Shown here piece by piece: positions 17,079-26,906 of a stretch of DNA of 64,000 nucleotides. Numbering within the stretch: position 1 is the stretch's first letter; every line of letters starts with the position of its first letter. Origin of the DNA: Nitratireductor alexandrii (lineage in GTDB: Bacteria; Pseudomonadota; Alphaproteobacteria; Rhizobiales; Rhizobiaceae); the NCBI RefSeq assembly GCF_004000215.1, contig NZ_RBVY01000010.1, positions 1 through 64,000 on the forward strand. The letters are read 5' to 3'. Below the pieces are notes generated by a model. The model was not told where the DNA came from. It made no database searches and saw only the letters and a list, made by a program, of their open reading frames with translations. A program made the position numbers and the translations under genes.

Positions 17079-17098
17079 CCTTGTTGCTCAACAGGAGA
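17079..17098 (+). promoter_or_regulatory. ROSE-like RNA thermometer hairpin over the hsp20 ribosome binding site
   Basis: The bases before the start fold as CC, bulged T, TGTT, loop GCTC, AACA, GG. The 3' arm uses AGG of the Shine-Dalgarno sequence AGGAGA (17093-17098), and the strand opposite contains TTGCT, the U(U/C)GCU element of ROSE thermometers in rhizobial small heat-shock genes. At low temperature the site would be closed; heat would open the short, bulged stem. Structure was folded by eye. Confidence 0.6.
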
Positions 17099-17105
17099 AC
17101 ACACC

Positions 17106-17576
17106 ATGCGTCACGTTGATTTTTCGCCGCTCTATCGCTCGACCGTCGGTTTCGACCGTCTCTTCACGATGCTCGATTCGCTGGCCCAGCCCGACAACGG
17201 CCAGACCTATCCCCCCTACAATATCGAGCGCACCGGTGAGGACGCCTACCGGATCTCGATGGCGGTAGCCGGTTTCGCCGACACCGACATTGCGATCGAG
17301 GCGCACCGCAACGTCCTGACCGTCAAGGGCGAAAAGACCGAGAGCGATGGCGAGCAGGATGCCGAACTGCTTTATCGCGGCATCGCCTCGCGCGCCTTCG
17401 AGCGCCGCTTCCAGCTTGCCGACCATGTCGAGGTGACCGGCGCCGAACTCAAGAACGGCCTGCTGCATATCGACCTGAAGCGCAATATTCCCGAGGAGAT
17501 GAAACCGCGCAAGATCGCGATCTCCGCGGCCAATGGCGCCGGCTCGAAGCAGATCGAGGCCGACGTCGCCCGATAA
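17106..17576 (+). CDS. Small heat-shock protein, Hsp20/IbpA family
   Basis: This 156-residue protein has the N-terminal segment SPLYRSTVGFDRLF, the alpha-crystallin domain from about residue 35 (YNIERTGEDAYRISMAVAGF, then LTVKGEK, ERRFQLADHVEV) and the conserved terminal part of the domain NGLLHIDLKRNIPEEMKP, as in rhizobial class A small heat-shock proteins. It acts as an ATP-independent holdase for unfolding proteins. Start ATG 17106 has AGGAGA eight bases upstream. Regulation appears double: a sigma32-type promoter at 16968-16996 and a ROSE-like hairpin on the ribosome binding site. A strong intrinsic terminator follows at 17609. The gene is monocistronic. Confidence 0.95.
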   Translation: MRHVDFSPLYRSTVGFDRLFTMLDSLAQPDNGQTYPPYNIERTGEDAYRISMAVAGFADTDIAIEAHRNVLTVKGEKTESDGEQDAELLYRGIASRAFERRFQLADHVEVTGAELKNGLLHIDLKRNIPEEMKPRKIAISAANGAGSKQIEADVAR

Positions 17577-17608
17577 GGCGCGTCGTTCGACGCGTGTCGA
17601 AACGATCC

Positions 17609-17639
17609 GTGGCGGCGCCGCCTGCGCCGCCACTTTTTT
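17609..17639 (+). terminator. Rho-independent terminator of the hsp20 gene
   Basis: GTGGCGGCGC, loop CGCCT, GCGCCGCCAC: a perfect 10-bp stem followed directly by six T. It lies 33 bases after the hsp20 stop. On the minus strand the required T-run is missing, so it serves the plus-strand gene only. Confidence 0.92.
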
Positions 17640-17651
17640 GCATGGGCCTGG

Positions 17652-18287
17652 CTAACCCTCTCGGCGGCGCGTGAACAGGTGGTCCAGCGACAGCCTGCCC
17701 GCGCCGTGGACGACGATGATGGCGAGAACGAACACCCATAAAAGCCGCTGATCCCAGATGATCGCGTCGGGCATGCGGTCGAACATCGCGCCGACCGATC
17801 TGGCGTCGAGCCCGTGATGGGTGACGTCGACATAACTCTGCACGATGACGAAAAAAATCATGCCGAGGGCGGCAAGCCTGCTGAACAAGCCAACGACGAT
17901 CAAAAGCGGCAGGACGAATTCCGTCCAGGTGCCGAGATAGACGATGACGTCATAAGGCCAGGCGAGCGCGGTTTCGTCATAGCCGCGGGCTTCCATCACC
18001 TTGGGCAGGATCGACACATAGGCTCCCGACGAGGGGCTGAGAAAGCCGAAAATCCCGTCGGAGAACTTTCCCCAGGACGAATTGAGGTAATAAAGCAAAA
18101 GCACGCTGGCGAAGACGACGCGGGCCGCAAGGCCCGTGAACCATCCGGCCAGTGCCGCTTGGAGGCCGGAAAAGAACGTGCCGTGCAGGCGCATCGCCGC
18201 GCCGAGCGGCCCGACCGGCTTGCTTGTACGCTCATCGCTGTCGTCATCCATGATGCCGTTCCATTTGCTGGCTCCGGGCGATGTCAT
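17652..18287 (-). CDS. DoxX-family membrane protein of the bufferin operon
   Basis: The 211-residue protein has four likely transmembrane segments (ARVVFASVLLLYYLNS, LPLLIVVGLFSRLAALGMIFFVI, and WVFVLAIIVVHGAGRL among them) in the DoxX pattern, with LGTWTEFVLPLL typical of the family. DoxX proteins are the usual fourth member of DUF2282-DUF692-DUF2063 gene sets, including the gold/copper-induced operon of Ralstonia. The biochemical role there is unknown; redox or membrane anchoring of the pathway is a guess. The start ATG 18287 overlaps the bufC stop by four bases (ATGA), evidence for translational coupling; an internal ATG (MDDDSDE) is an alternative start. Confidence 0.88.
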   Translation of the reverse strand: MTSPGASKWNGIMDDDSDERTSKPVGPLGAAMRLHGTFFSGLQAALAGWFTGLAARVVFASVLLLYYLNSSWGKFSDGIFGFLSPSSGAYVSILPKVMEARGYDETALAWPYDVIVYLGTWTEFVLPLLIVVGLFSRLAALGMIFFVIVQSYVDVTHHGLDARSVGAMFDRMPDAIIWDQRLLWVFVLAIIVVHGAGRLSLDHLFTRRREG

Positions 18288-19072
18288 GCGGCGGGAACAA
18301 AGATATCGGCGAACGCGCCAGCTTCCATCATGCCGGCAATATTGGCGCCGAGGTCGAAACGTGGCTCGGCCTCGCTCGCCTTTGCGGCCGCCTCGCCGAG
18401 CGGCTTTCCGGCACAAAGCAGCGTCAGGAACGCCGCGCCGCCGGGCGGCAGCCTGCGCACGAAAACCTCCAGCGCCGGCCGGGTGACGAGCGCGTCCTCG
18501 CCGTCGCGCTCCAGGATCTTGCCGACCGGACCGCTGGCCCGGTTGGCGGCAAAGATCGTCACGGCCGGATAGGCGGAGCGCACAATCCGCATGGCGGGGT
18601 GCGGTTCGAAGCGCAGTGCCGGCAGGGCATCGTGTGGAACGACCGCCAGCTTTTCGGGCGCCAGCGGGGCGCGGTCGGCGGCATGGTAGGCGTCGAGCCA
18701 GGCCCGTTCGATGCGGGCGACGTCGCCCAGCCAGGGAAGCGGGCGCGTATGGTCGAAACCGTCGATGAAGGCGGCGAAGCCGTGGCCGTAGTCGAACAGC
18801 AGCGGCGAGCGGGGCGGTTCGCGGCGCACGTAGAGGCGCGCCATGTCGCGAAAAAAAGCCTCGCCGACAATGCGCCTTACGGCGGGAAACGTGTCGGCCA
18901 GCGCCTCGATGAGGGAGACGGTGACGTTGTTGCGATAGACGTTGTAACGCACGTCGCCGGCCTTGGCGCCCGGTCCGGCGACGCCGGGCGGCGTCGGCCT
19001 ATCGGGGTCGAGAAGCGGTGCCGCGAACGGGCCGGCGAAGGCCGCGCCGGCGGGGTTATTCGGCTGCGGCAT
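18284..19072 (-). CDS. bufC: BufC-like partner protein (DUF2063) of the MNIO enzyme
   Basis: This 262-residue protein has the DUF2063 N-terminal pattern ([15 protein letters not shown], then [40 protein letters not shown]) and the following [30 protein letters not shown] block. In bufferin systems this protein escorts the precursor to the MNIO enzyme through a recognition-element-like domain. The start ATG 19072 lies within the end of bufB (17-bp overlap), and its stop overlaps the DoxX start, so three genes are tightly coupled. The longer upstream frame is just antisense-free read-through inside bufB and is rejected. Assignment rests on domain pattern and operon order. Confidence 0.88.
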   Translation of the reverse strand: MPQPNNPAGAAFAGPFAAPLLDPDRPTPPGVAGPGAKAGDVRYNVYRNNVTVSLIEALADTFPAVRRIVGEAFFRDMARLYVRREPPRSPLLFDYGHGFAAFIDGFDHTRPLPWLGDVARIERAWLDAYHAADRAPLAPEKLAVVPHDALPALRFEPHPAMRIVRSAYPAVTIFAANRASGPVGKILERDGEDALVTRPALEVFVRRLPPGGAAFLTLLCAGKPLGEAAAKASEAEPRFDLGANIAGMMEAGAFADIFVPAA

Positions 19073-19964
19073 GGTGGACGTCCCGCGCGCTGGCGGCGGC
19101 ATGGCGATCGAGAACGGCCTGGGCGGCGTCGGCCTCGGCCTTGAGCACGGGCCAGTCGGGAATGTCGCCGTCCCATTCGACCAGCGTCGGGATCGTTCCG
19201 GCGCGTTCGACGACGATGTCATAGAGCTTCCAGACCGCGTCTGCGACGGGGCCGTCATGGCTGTCGATCAGCAGCGGCTCGCCCTCGTCGTCGCTCTGCT
19301 CGCGATGGCCGGCGAGATGGATCTCGCCGACATGCTCGAGCGGGAAGTCGGCCAGATAGTCGAGCGCCGAAAACCCGTGATTGGTTGCGGACACGAAAAC
19401 GTTATTGATGTCGAGCAGCAGGCCGCAACCGGTGCGCTTGACGATTTCGCGGATGAACCCGGTCTCGTCGTAGTCGGAGGCCGCGAACGCCAGATAGGTC
19501 GAGGGATTTTCCAGCAGCAGCCGGCGCCCGATCGCGGCCTGCACCTGGTCGATGTGCGCGCACACATGGCGCAGCGTGTCGTCAGTATAGGGCAGCGGCA
19601 GGAGGTCGTTGTAGAAAATATCGTCGTGGGTCGACCAGGCGAGATGTTCCGACACGATCGCCGGCTCGTAGCGCTCGACCAGCGTTTTGAAGCGCGCGAG
19701 ATGCGCCGCGTCGAGCGGTTGCGGCGCGCCGATCGACATGCACACGCCATGCAGCAGGACCGGATAGTCTTGCCTTACGCGGGCAAGGGCGGCGTGCGGC
19801 GGGCCGCCGGCCCCCATGTAGTTTTCCGCGTGCACCTCGAAAAAACCGACCTGGTCGCGCCCGGCAAGGATCGCGTCGAGATGGGTGTGTTTCAGGCTGG
19901 CGCCGGCGCGGCCGGACACGGGGCGCGCCGGAAAGCGACCGTTTGCGTTGTCGGCATGCGGCAT
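19056..19964 (-). CDS. bufB: BufB-like MNIO (DUF692) multinuclear iron oxidative enzyme
   Basis: The 302-residue protein carries the DUF692 signature residues in order: [64 protein letters not shown] and [10 protein letters not shown]. The His, Glu, Asp and Asn in these blocks bind the two or three iron ions of a TIM-barrel MNIO. Such enzymes oxidise peptide cysteines; in bufferins they turn cysteines of the precursor into thiooxazole heterocycles. It lies 91 bp downstream of the precursor gene and overlaps bufC. I chose ATG 19964 with GAAAGG upstream; a TTG five codons earlier is less likely. Confidence 0.93.
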   Translation of the reverse strand: MPHADNANGRFPARPVSGRAGASLKHTHLDAILAGRDQVGFFEVHAENYMGAGGPPHAALARVRQDYPVLLHGVCMSIGAPQPLDAAHLARFKTLVERYEPAIVSEHLAWSTHDDIFYNDLLPLPYTDDTLRHVCAHIDQVQAAIGRRLLLENPSTYLAFAASDYDETGFIREIVKRTGCGLLLDINNVFVSATNHGFSALDYLADFPLEHVGEIHLAGHREQSDDEGEPLLIDSHDGPVADAVWKLYDIVVERAGTIPTLVEWDGDIPDWPVLKAEADAAQAVLDRHAAASARDVHHAAAE

Positions 19965-20087
19965 GGCGGAGCCTTTCAAAACGGCGGGGATGCGAACACG
20001 ATGGCGTTTCGGCGACGCGCCATCGTGTTCGAGACGCGGTTCCGCACGGGTTTTTGCGAACCGCCGGAACCTGTCACTGGCCGGTTC

Positions 20088-20390
20088 TTAGGACGGCAGG
20101 TCGCGCTCGAGCGGCTCAAGCGAGCCCATGCGGTCGCCCGGCAGTTCCATCGTCGCGCAGGTGCCGGCATCGACCAGCTTCCAGGAATTGCCCTGATAGT
20201 CGACGCTCGAGGTGCCCTTGCAGGTGGTGCCGGGGCCGGCGGCGCAATCGTTCTGGCCGGCCATGGCGACGCCGTAGCATTTTTCCTTCTCCTGGGCCTG
20301 GGCCGCGGTGGTGGTCATGGCACCGGCGGCAACGGCGCCCGCCACGGCGCTGGCTAGATAAGCGGCGCCGATCATGGTTTTGGTCGACAT
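20088..20390 (-). CDS. bufA: Bufferin precursor peptide (DUF2282, BufA1-type)
   Basis: This 100-residue peptide has a Sec signal sequence (residues 1-32, cleavage after AQA) and a mature part with four cysteines at 38, 49, 57 and 78 in the DUF2282 pattern [29 protein letters not shown]. Bufferins are exported RiPPs whose central cysteines are modified by the MNIO enzyme and which bind copper in the periplasm. The precursor comes first in the operon, followed by bufB, bufC and doxX on the same strand. ATG 20390 has GGAGA at good spacing. A longer-than-usual acidic tail (about 15 residues) follows the last cysteine block. Confidence 0.93.
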   Translation of the reverse strand: MSTKTMIGAAYLASAVAGAVAAGAMTTTAAQAQEKEKCYGVAMAGQNDCAAGPGTTCKGTSSVDYQGNSWKLVDAGTCATMELPGDRMGSLEPLERDLPS

Positions 20391-20492
20391 GGTGTTCTCC
20401 TCTCGGTTTCAAGAATTCCGGCCGGCTCAAGCCGGCAAGACACCATTTCAAATGCGCCGCTCACATGGAAATAAAGCCGGCGAGAGCGATCA

Positions 20493-20528
20493 TCACGCCG
20501 CACTGACGAGAGTGTTACCGATCGGTAA
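20493..20528 (-). promoter_or_regulatory. Palindrome and ECF-like promoter upstream of the bufferin operon
   Basis: TTACCGATCGGTAA (20515-20528) is a perfect 14-bp palindrome 125 bp before bufA. On the minus strand its edge gives GTAACA, followed 15 bases later by CGTGA (20493-20497). ECF-sigma promoters of bufferin operons in Caulobacter are known to use a GTAAC-type -35 and a CG-containing -10, so this may be promoter and operator combined. Spacing and identity were judged by eye. Confidence 0.45.
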
Positions 20529-20549
20529 TGTCGAAATCGTCGTGCCGGT

Positions 20550-21599
20550 TCATGCGATCAGGCCCGCGAAACGGTCGACTTCTTCGGCGGTTGTGGCAAA
20601 ACCGGTGACGAAGCGGCAAATCCGCTCGTCCGCGGCCATGCTGCCCTGGAACCCCTCGGGCGCGTTCCAGTCGTAAAAGGCGACGCCGGCGCCCGTCAGT
20701 TGCTCGGCGGTGGCACCGGCCATGATGACGAAGACCTCGTTGGCCTGCGGCTCCCAGGCGAGCCGGGCCGCGCCGGAGCGTTTGACGCTTGCGGCCAGGC
20801 GGGCGGCCATGGCGTTGGCGTGGCGGGCATTGTCCAGCCATAGATCATCATCGAAATAGGCCTGGAACTGGGCCGCCACGAACCGCGATTTCGACAGCAA
20901 TTGCGCGGCGCGCTTGTGCAGGAAGGCAAATTCGCCGGCCTGTGCGGGATCGAACAGCACCACCGCTTCCGCGCACCAGCAGCCGTTCTTGGTGCCGCCG
21001 AAAGACAACAGGTCGACTCCGCGCTTCCAGGTCATCTCGGCCGGTGACAGGTCGAGCGACACCAGCGCGTTGGTGAAGCGCGCGCCGTCCATATGCACGG
21101 CCAGCCCGTGCCGCCTGGCGACCGCCGCGATGGCGTCGAGCTCGTCGGGCGTGTGGACGGTGCCGATCTCGCTCGCCTGGGTCACGGACACCGCGACCGG
21201 TCGCCCGGCATGCAGGAATTCCGGCGGGTAGCGCCGGATCGCGTCTTCCAGCGCCTGTGGGTCGATGCGGCCGAGCGGGCCGCCGACCCGGGCAAGGCGG
21301 GTGCCGCCGGTCAGATATTCGGTGGCGCCGGCCTCGTCCTCGACCAGATGCGCCTCGGCATGGCAGAAGGCGACGCCGCCGGGGCGGGAAACGCTGGCCA
21401 GCGACAGCGCGTTGGCCGCCGTTCCGGTGGAGACGAAGAAGACGGCCACGTCCCTGTCGAAAGTCTCGCAGAAGCGGCGGCGGACCTGGCGGTCGAGGTC
21501 GCTGTCGCCATAGGCGCGTGCGTGGCCGCCGGCGTGGTCGGCGAGCGCCTGGGCGATGGCCGGATGGGCGCCGGCCCAGTTGTCAGAAGCAAAGATCAT
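20550..21599 (-). CDS. ltaE: Low-specificity L-threonine aldolase
   Basis: This 349-residue PLP-dependent fold-type I enzyme shows SDNWAGAHPAI at the start, FVSTGTAANALSL (PLP phosphate site), HMDGARFTNAL (Asp and Arg contacts) and LLSFGGTKNGCW with the Schiff-base lysine near residue 205. It cleaves L-threonine or L-allo-threonine to glycine and acetaldehyde. ATG 21599 (MIFASDNW) fits the family start; a TTG at 21662 would add 21 unrelated residues. Its 3' end lies 22 bp before the palindrome upstream of bufA, and no terminator is obvious there, so some read-through into the bufferin operon is possible. Ribosome binding site is weak. Confidence 0.9.
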   Translation of the reverse strand: MIFASDNWAGAHPAIAQALADHAGGHARAYGDSDLDRQVRRRFCETFDRDVAVFFVSTGTAANALSLASVSRPGGVAFCHAEAHLVEDEAGATEYLTGGTRLARVGGPLGRIDPQALEDAIRRYPPEFLHAGRPVAVSVTQASEIGTVHTPDELDAIAAVARRHGLAVHMDGARFTNALVSLDLSPAEMTWKRGVDLLSFGGTKNGCWCAEAVVLFDPAQAGEFAFLHKRAAQLLSKSRFVAAQFQAYFDDDLWLDNARHANAMAARLAASVKRSGAARLAWEPQANEVFVIMAGATAEQLTGAGVAFYDWNAPEGFQGSMAADERICRFVTGFATTAEEVDRFAGLIA

Positions 21600-22103
21600 C
21601 GCTGTGTCCGAAATGAGCTGAAGGAAGGCCGGACTGTGCCCGTTTTCGTCACCGGGCTTCAAGAGGCTTGACGAGGCTCGCGCGCCAGGCCGACGGCTGG
21701 CCGGCTCTGCGCGGCGGCGCGCCCGGTCGATGCGGCGCGATCAGACATGATCGACAGCTTCTTGAAACTAAATTTTCCCATAAGCTCTCCGGGGATAATT
21801 TTGTTGCGATTTCATGCGAAAAAGATCGCGATCCGGTCTTGTGTGCGGTATTCAATTCTGCCATTGTGGAATTAGGACAGTACTGCTGTCTTATTTATCC
21901 GGGAAATTCGGGCCGGGGCTGGCGTGGGACGCCGGCTCTGGCGTGTGCGCCGGACAACAGCGACCTGGGATGCTCGCGGTCTGTGAAGCCGAGCCCGACA
22001 GGTCACCCTCGTGGAGCGATGTGCACGAGGTGGACGTGCTGATAAAATGGGCGTCCGCGATATCAAGGCACCCCGCAATCAGGGGGTATATGGAGGAAGG
22101 ACG
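21600..22103. other. 504-bp intergenic region, promoter and long leader of gltB
   Basis: No gene seen. The left half is comparatively AT-rich (21760-21900), suited to promoters for both divergent genes. A dyad AATTC-N10-GAATT lies at 21853-21872, spaced like a site for a dimeric regulator such as an Lrp-type protein. The part from 21900 to 22090 is GC-rich with several potential hairpins but matches no riboswitch I know. The gltB ribosome binding site GGAGGAAGG is at 22092-22100. Confidence 0.45.
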
Positions 22104-25100
22104 ATGACGGATTCGACGCCATCAGCGACGACGCAGCCCTGCCTGGCCGCCGGGCGCGATGCGCGTGCCGCCAAACGTGCCGTTTTGCCGATTCCCGGCG
22201 GGTTGCCGGACGCGCGCGGGCTTTACGATCCGCGCAACGAACACGATTCGTGCGGCGTCGGCTTCATCGCCGACATGAAGAACCGCAAGTCGCACCAGAT
22301 CGTGCTCGACGGGCTCGCCATGCTCGAAAACCTGACCCATCGCGGCGCGGTCGGCGCCGATCCGCTGATGGGCGACGGCGCGGGCGTGCTGGTCCAGATT
22401 CCGGACCGGTTCTTCCGTGAGGAGATGGCCGAAAAGGGCATCGAGCTGCCGCCGCCGGGCCATTATGCGGTCGGCCACATCTTCATGCCGCGCGACCGCG
22501 ACCTGCGCGCCCATATCGAGCAGGTGTTCGCTGAGGTGACGCAGGCCGAGGGCCAGCCGCTGATCGGCTTCCGCGACGTGCCGGTGGACAATTCCTCGCT
22601 GTCGAAGGCGCCGCATATCGCGGCCTCGGAGCCGGTGCATCTGCAGGTCTTCATCGGCCGCAATCCGGCGATCGAATCCGACGAGGACTACGAGCGGCGC
22701 CTCTATATCCTGCGCAAGGTGGTGTCGGCGCGCATTTTCGAGGAAACCGGCGGGCGCGACAACGGCTCCTACACCGTGTCGCTGTCCTCGCGCACGATCG
22801 TCTACAAGGGCATGTTCCTCGCCTACCAGGTCGGCGCCTACTACAAGGACCTGCTCGACCCGCGCTTCGAATCGGCGCTGATCCTGGTGCACCAGCGCTT
22901 TTCGACCAACACGTTCCCGTCGTGGAAGCTGGCCCATCCCTACCGGATGGTCGCTCATAATGGCGAGATCAACACGCTGCGCGGCAATGTCAACTGGATG
23001 GCGGCGCGCCAGGCCTCGGTCGATTCGGAGCTGTTCGGCAACGACATCTCCAAGCTGTGGCCGATCTCCTACGAGGGCCAATCCGACACGGCCTGTTTCG
23101 ACAATGCGCTCGAATTCCTGTGGCAGGGCGGCTATTCGCTCGCCCACGCCATGATGATGCTGATCCCGGAAGCCTGGGCCGGCAACAAGCTGATGGGCGA
23201 GGACCGCAAGGCGTTCTACGAATACCACGCCGCGCTGATGGAGCCGTGGGACGGTCCGGCCGCGGTCGCCTTCACCGACGGGCGCCAGATCGGCGCCACG
23301 CTCGACCGCAACGGCCTGCGCCCGGCGCGCTATATCGTCACCGACGACGAGCGCGTGATCATGGCCTCGGAGGCCGGCGTGCTGCCGGTGGACGAGGCCA
23401 AGATCGTCAAGAAATGGCGTTTGCAGCCCGGCCGGATGCTGCTGATCGACCTGGAAAAGGGGCGTATCGTCTCCGATGAGGAGATCAAGTCGGAGATCGC
23501 CGGCAAGCATCCTTATCGCCAATGGCTCGATTCCACCCAGCTCATCCTGGAAGAGTTGAAGCCGGTGGAACCGCGCGAACTGCGCCGCGACGTGTCGCTG
23601 CTCGATCGCCAGCAGGCGTTCGGCTACACGCAGGAAGATCTCAAGCTGCTGATGGCGCCGATGGCCACCACCGGTCAGGAGGCGATCGGGTCGATGGGCA
23701 CCGACACGCCGATCGCCGCCATGTCGGGCCGCACCAAACTGCTTTACGAATATTTCAAGCAGAATTTCGCGCAGGTCACCAATCCGCCGATCGACCCGAT
23801 CCGCGAGGAACTGGTGATGAGCCTGGTCTCCTTCATCGGACCGCGCCCGAACATTTTCGATCTGGTCGGCTCGTCGCGCAAGAAGCGCCTTGAGGTGCGC
23901 CAGCCGATCCTGACCAATGCCGATCTCGAAAAAATCCGCTCCATCGGCCACACAGAGGATCGCTTCGACACAAAGACGATCGACATCACCTATTCCGCCA
24001 CCGAGGGCGCGGAGGGCATGGAGGCGGCGGTCGAGCGCCTGTGCGAGCGCGCGGAGGCGGCCGTAGCCGGCGGCTACAACATCATCGTGCTTTCCGACCG
24101 CCAGATCGGCCCGGACAGGATCGACATTCCCACGCTGCTGGCAACTGCGGCGGTGCATCATCACCTGATCCGCAAGGGTCTGCGCACGGCCGTGGGGCTG
24201 GTGGTCGAATCGGGCGAGCCGCGCGAGGTGCATCATTTCTGCTGCCTGGCGGGCTACGGCGCCGAGGCGATCAACCCCTATCTCGCCTTCGACACGCTGG
24301 TGGAAATGCACCGACGCGGCGAGTTCCCGCCCGAGGTCGACGCGCAGGAAATCGTCACGCGCTACATCAAGTCGATCGGCAAGGGCATTTTGAAGGTCAT
24401 GTCCAAGATGGGCATCTCGACCTACCAGTCCTATTGCGGCGCGCAGATCTTCGACGCGGTCGGGCTGAAGAACGCGTTCGTGGAGCGCTATTTCACCGGC
24501 ACGGCGACCACGATCGAGGGTGTCGGGCTCGAGGAGGTGGCGGCCGAGACGGTCAAGCGCCACGTCGCCGCCTTCAGCGACGACCCGGTTCTGCGCAACG
24601 CGCTCGATGTCGGCGGCGAATATATGTACCGCATCCGCGGCGAGGAGCATGTGTGGACGCCGGACGCGGTGGCGAGCCTGCAGCATGCGGTGCGCAAGGG
24701 CTCGTTCGACACCTACAAGGACTTCGCCGAGCAGATCGACGCGGCTTCCGGGCGCTCCAAGACCATTCGCGGGCTGTTTCACATCCGCACTGCGGCGGAG
24801 ATGGGACGCAAGCCCGTGCCGCTCGAAGAGGTCGAGCCGGTCGCCGAGATCGTGAAGCGGTTTTCGACCGGGGCGATGTCTTTCGGATCGATCAGCCGCG
24901 AGGCGCATACGACGCTGGCGCGGGCGATGAACGCGCTCGGCGGCAAGTCGAACACCGGCGAGGGCGGCGAGGAGCCGGACCGCTACATGCCGCTGCCCGA
25001 CGGCGCCGCCAACCCCGAACGCTCGGCGATCAAGCAGGTCGCGTCCGGCCGCTTCGGCGTGACGACCGAATATCTGGTCAATGCCGACATGGTTCAGATC

Positions 25101-26837
25101 AAGGTCGCCCAGGGCGCCAAGCCCGGCGAGGGCGGACAATTGCCCGGCCACAAGGTCGACGCCACCATCGCCAAGGTGCGCCATTCGACGCCAGGCGTCG
25201 GGCTGATCTCGCCGCCGCCGCACCACGACATCTATTCGATCGAGGATTTGGCCCAGCTGATCTTCGATTTGAAAAACGTCAATCCGGCCGCCGATATCTC
25301 GGTCAAGCTGGTGTCGGAGGTCGGGGTCGGCACGGTGGCGGCCGGCGTGGCCAAGGCGCGCGCCGACCACATCACCATCGCCGGCTATGACGGCGGCACG
25401 GGCGCCTCGCCGCTGACCTCGCTGAAACATGCCGGCAGCCCATGGGAGATGGGGCTGGCCGAAACCCACCAGACGCTGGTGCTGAACGGATTGCGCTCGC
25501 GCATCGCGCTTCAGGTCGACGGCGGCCTGCGCACCGGGCGCGACGTGATCGTCGGCGCGCTTCTGGGGGCGGACGAGTTCGGCTTTTCGACCGCGCCGCT
25601 GATCGCGGCCGGCTGCATCATGATGCGCAAGTGCCATCTCAATACCTGCCCGGTCGGCGTGGCGACCCAGGACCCGGTGCTGCGCAAGCGCTTCAAGGGC
25701 ACGCCGGAACATGTCATCAACTATTTCTTCTACGTGGCCGAGGAAGTGCGGACCCTGTTGGCGGCGATGGGCTACCGCGCGCTCAACGAGATCATCGGCG
25801 ATACCGACCTGATCGAGAAGCGGCCGCTGATCGAGCACTGGAAGGCGCGCGGCCTCGATTTCAGCCGCGTCTTCCACAAGCCGGCGGCGCCGAAGGAGGC
25901 GACCTACTGGACCCAGCGCCAGCAGCATCCGATCGACGGCATCGTCGACCGCAAGCTGATCGCCGAGGCCGCGCCGGCGCTCGAGCGCAAGGAGAAGGTG
26001 TCGATCGAGATGCCGATCCGCAATGTCGACCGCTCGGCCGGCGCCATGCTGTCGGGCGAGGTCGCCAAGCGCCACGGCCACAAAGGGCTGAAGCACGACA
26101 CGATTTCGGTGCGCTTCACCGGCACGGCCGGGCAGTCCTTCGGTGCGTTCCTGGCCCGCGGCGTGGCGTTCGAACTCAACGGCGACGGCAACGATTATGT
26201 CGGCAAGGGCCTGTCGGGCGGCCGCATCGTCATCCGCCCGCCGGAGGGCGCGCGGATCGTGCCGGAAAACTCGATCATCGTCGGCAATACGGTGCTTTAC
26301 GGCGCGATCGAGGGCGAATGCTATTTCCGCGGCGTCGCCGGCGAACGGTTCGCGGTGCGCAATTCGGGGGCTGCGGCGGTGGTCGAGGGTGTCGGCGACC
26401 ATGGCTGCGAATACATGACCGGCGGCGTCGTCGTCGTCATCGGCCAGACGGGACGCAATTTCGCGGCCGGCATGTCGGGGGGCGTCGCCTATGTGCTCGA
26501 CGAGGTTGGCGATTTCGCCGAACGCTGCAACATGGCCATGGTCGAGCTGGAGCCGGTGCCGGAAGAAGACGACATGCTGGAGAAACTGCACCACCATGGC
26601 GGCGATCTCGCCCACAAGGGCCGTGTCGACGTCTCCGGCGACATGACCCGGCACGACGAGGAGCGGCTGGTGCAGCTGATTTCCAATCATATGCACTACA
26701 CCGGCTCGACGCGGGCCAAGGAGATCCTCGACAATTGGGCCGACTACCGGCCGAAATTCCGCAAGGTGATGCCGGTCGAATATCGCCGCGCGCTCATCGA
26801 GATGGAGCGCATGCGCATGGGACTGGCGGCGGAGTAG
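22104..26837 (+). CDS. gltB: Glutamate synthase (NADPH), large subunit
   Basis: The 1577-residue protein contains the class II glutamine amidotransferase domain starting at Cys50 (EHDSCGVGF), so a 49-residue propeptide is removed. The central and FMN-binding domains follow ([17 protein letters not shown] near 925, [10 protein letters not shown]), then the [3Fe-4S] cluster cysteines in [15 protein letters not shown] near 1171-1182, and the C-terminal glycine-rich beta-helix (GxxGGxxYV). It moves the glutamine amide to 2-oxoglutarate, giving two glutamates. ATG 22104 has GGAGGAAGG. gltD follows after 69 bp in the same orientation. The long leader with an AATTC/GAATT dyad suggests regulated transcription. 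Confidence 0.98.
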   Translation: MTDSTPSATTQPCLAAGRDARAAKRAVLPIPGGLPDARGLYDPRNEHDSCGVGFIADMKNRKSHQIVLDGLAMLENLTHRGAVGADPLMGDGAGVLVQIPDRFFREEMAEKGIELPPPGHYAVGHIFMPRDRDLRAHIEQVFAEVTQAEGQPLIGFRDVPVDNSSLSKAPHIAASEPVHLQVFIGRNPAIESDEDYERRLYILRKVVSARIFEETGGRDNGSYTVSLSSRTIVYKGMFLAYQVGAYYKDLLDPRFESALILVHQRFSTNTFPSWKLAHPYRMVAHNGEINTLRGNVNWMAARQASVDSELFGNDISKLWPISYEGQSDTACFDNALEFLWQGGYSLAHAMMMLIPEAWAGNKLMGEDRKAFYEYHAALMEPWDGPAAVAFTDGRQIGATLDRNGLRPARYIVTDDERVIMASEAGVLPVDEAKIVKKWRLQPGRMLLIDLEKGRIVSDEEIKSEIAGKHPYRQWLDSTQLILEELKPVEPRELRRDVSLLDRQQAFGYTQEDLKLLMAPMATTGQEAIGSMGTDTPIAAMSGRTKLLYEYFKQNFAQVTNPPIDPIREELVMSLVSFIGPRPNIFDLVGSSRKKRLEVRQPILTNADLEKIRSIGHTEDRFDTKTIDITYSATEGAEGMEAAVERLCERAEAAVAGGYNIIVLSDRQIGPDRIDIPTLLATAAVHHHLIRKGLRTAVGLVVESGEPREVHHFCCLAGYGAEAINPYLAFDTLVEMHRRGEFPPEVDAQEIVTRYIKSIGKGILKVMSKMGISTYQSYCGAQIFDAVGLKNAFVERYFTGTATTIEGVGLEEVAAETVKRHVAAFSDDPVLRNALDVGGEYMYRIRGEEHVWTPDAVASLQHAVRKGSFDTYKDFAEQIDAASGRSKTIRGLFHIRTAAEMGRKPVPLEEVEPVAEIVKRFSTGAMSFGSISREAHTTLARAMNALGGKSNTGEGGEEPDRYMPLPDGAANPERSAIKQVASGRFGVTTEYLVNADMVQIKVAQGAKPGEGGQLPGHKVDATIAKVRHSTPGVGLISPPPHHDIYSIEDLAQLIFDLKNVNPAADISVKLVSEVGVGTVAAGVAKARADHITIAGYDGGTGASPLTSLKHAGSPWEMGLAETHQTLVLNGLRSRIALQVDGGLRTGRDVIVGALLGADEFGFSTAPLIAAGCIMMRKCHLNTCPVGVATQDPVLRKRFKGTPEHVINYFFYVAEEVRTLLAAMGYRALNEIIGDTDLIEKRPLIEHWKARGLDFSRVFHKPAAPKEATYWTQRQQHPIDGIVDRKLIAEAAPALERKEKVSIEMPIRNVDRSAGAMLSGEVAKRHGHKGLKHDTISVRFTGTAGQSFGAFLARGVAFELNGDGNDYVGKGLSGGRIVIRPPEGARIVPENSIIVGNTVLYGAIEGECYFRGVAGERFAVRNSGAAAVVEGVGDHGCEYMTGGVVVVIGQTGRNFAAGMSGGVAYVLDEVGDFAERCNMAMVELEPVPEEDDMLEKLHHHGGDLAHKGRVDVSGDMTRHDEERLVQLISNHMHYTGSTRAKEILDNWADYRPKFRKVMPVEYRRALIEMERMRMGLAAE

Positions 26838-26906
26838 GCAGGAACACGGACACCGTGCCGGCGCCGGGGCGTAAGCTCCGCGCCGCGGTGCCTTGGAGAG
26901 CGACAT

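Noticed and set aside
18963..20357. A 464-codon plus-strand frame across the bufferin genes
   Set aside because: Antisense of bufC, bufB and bufA, all of which have family signatures on the minus strand.
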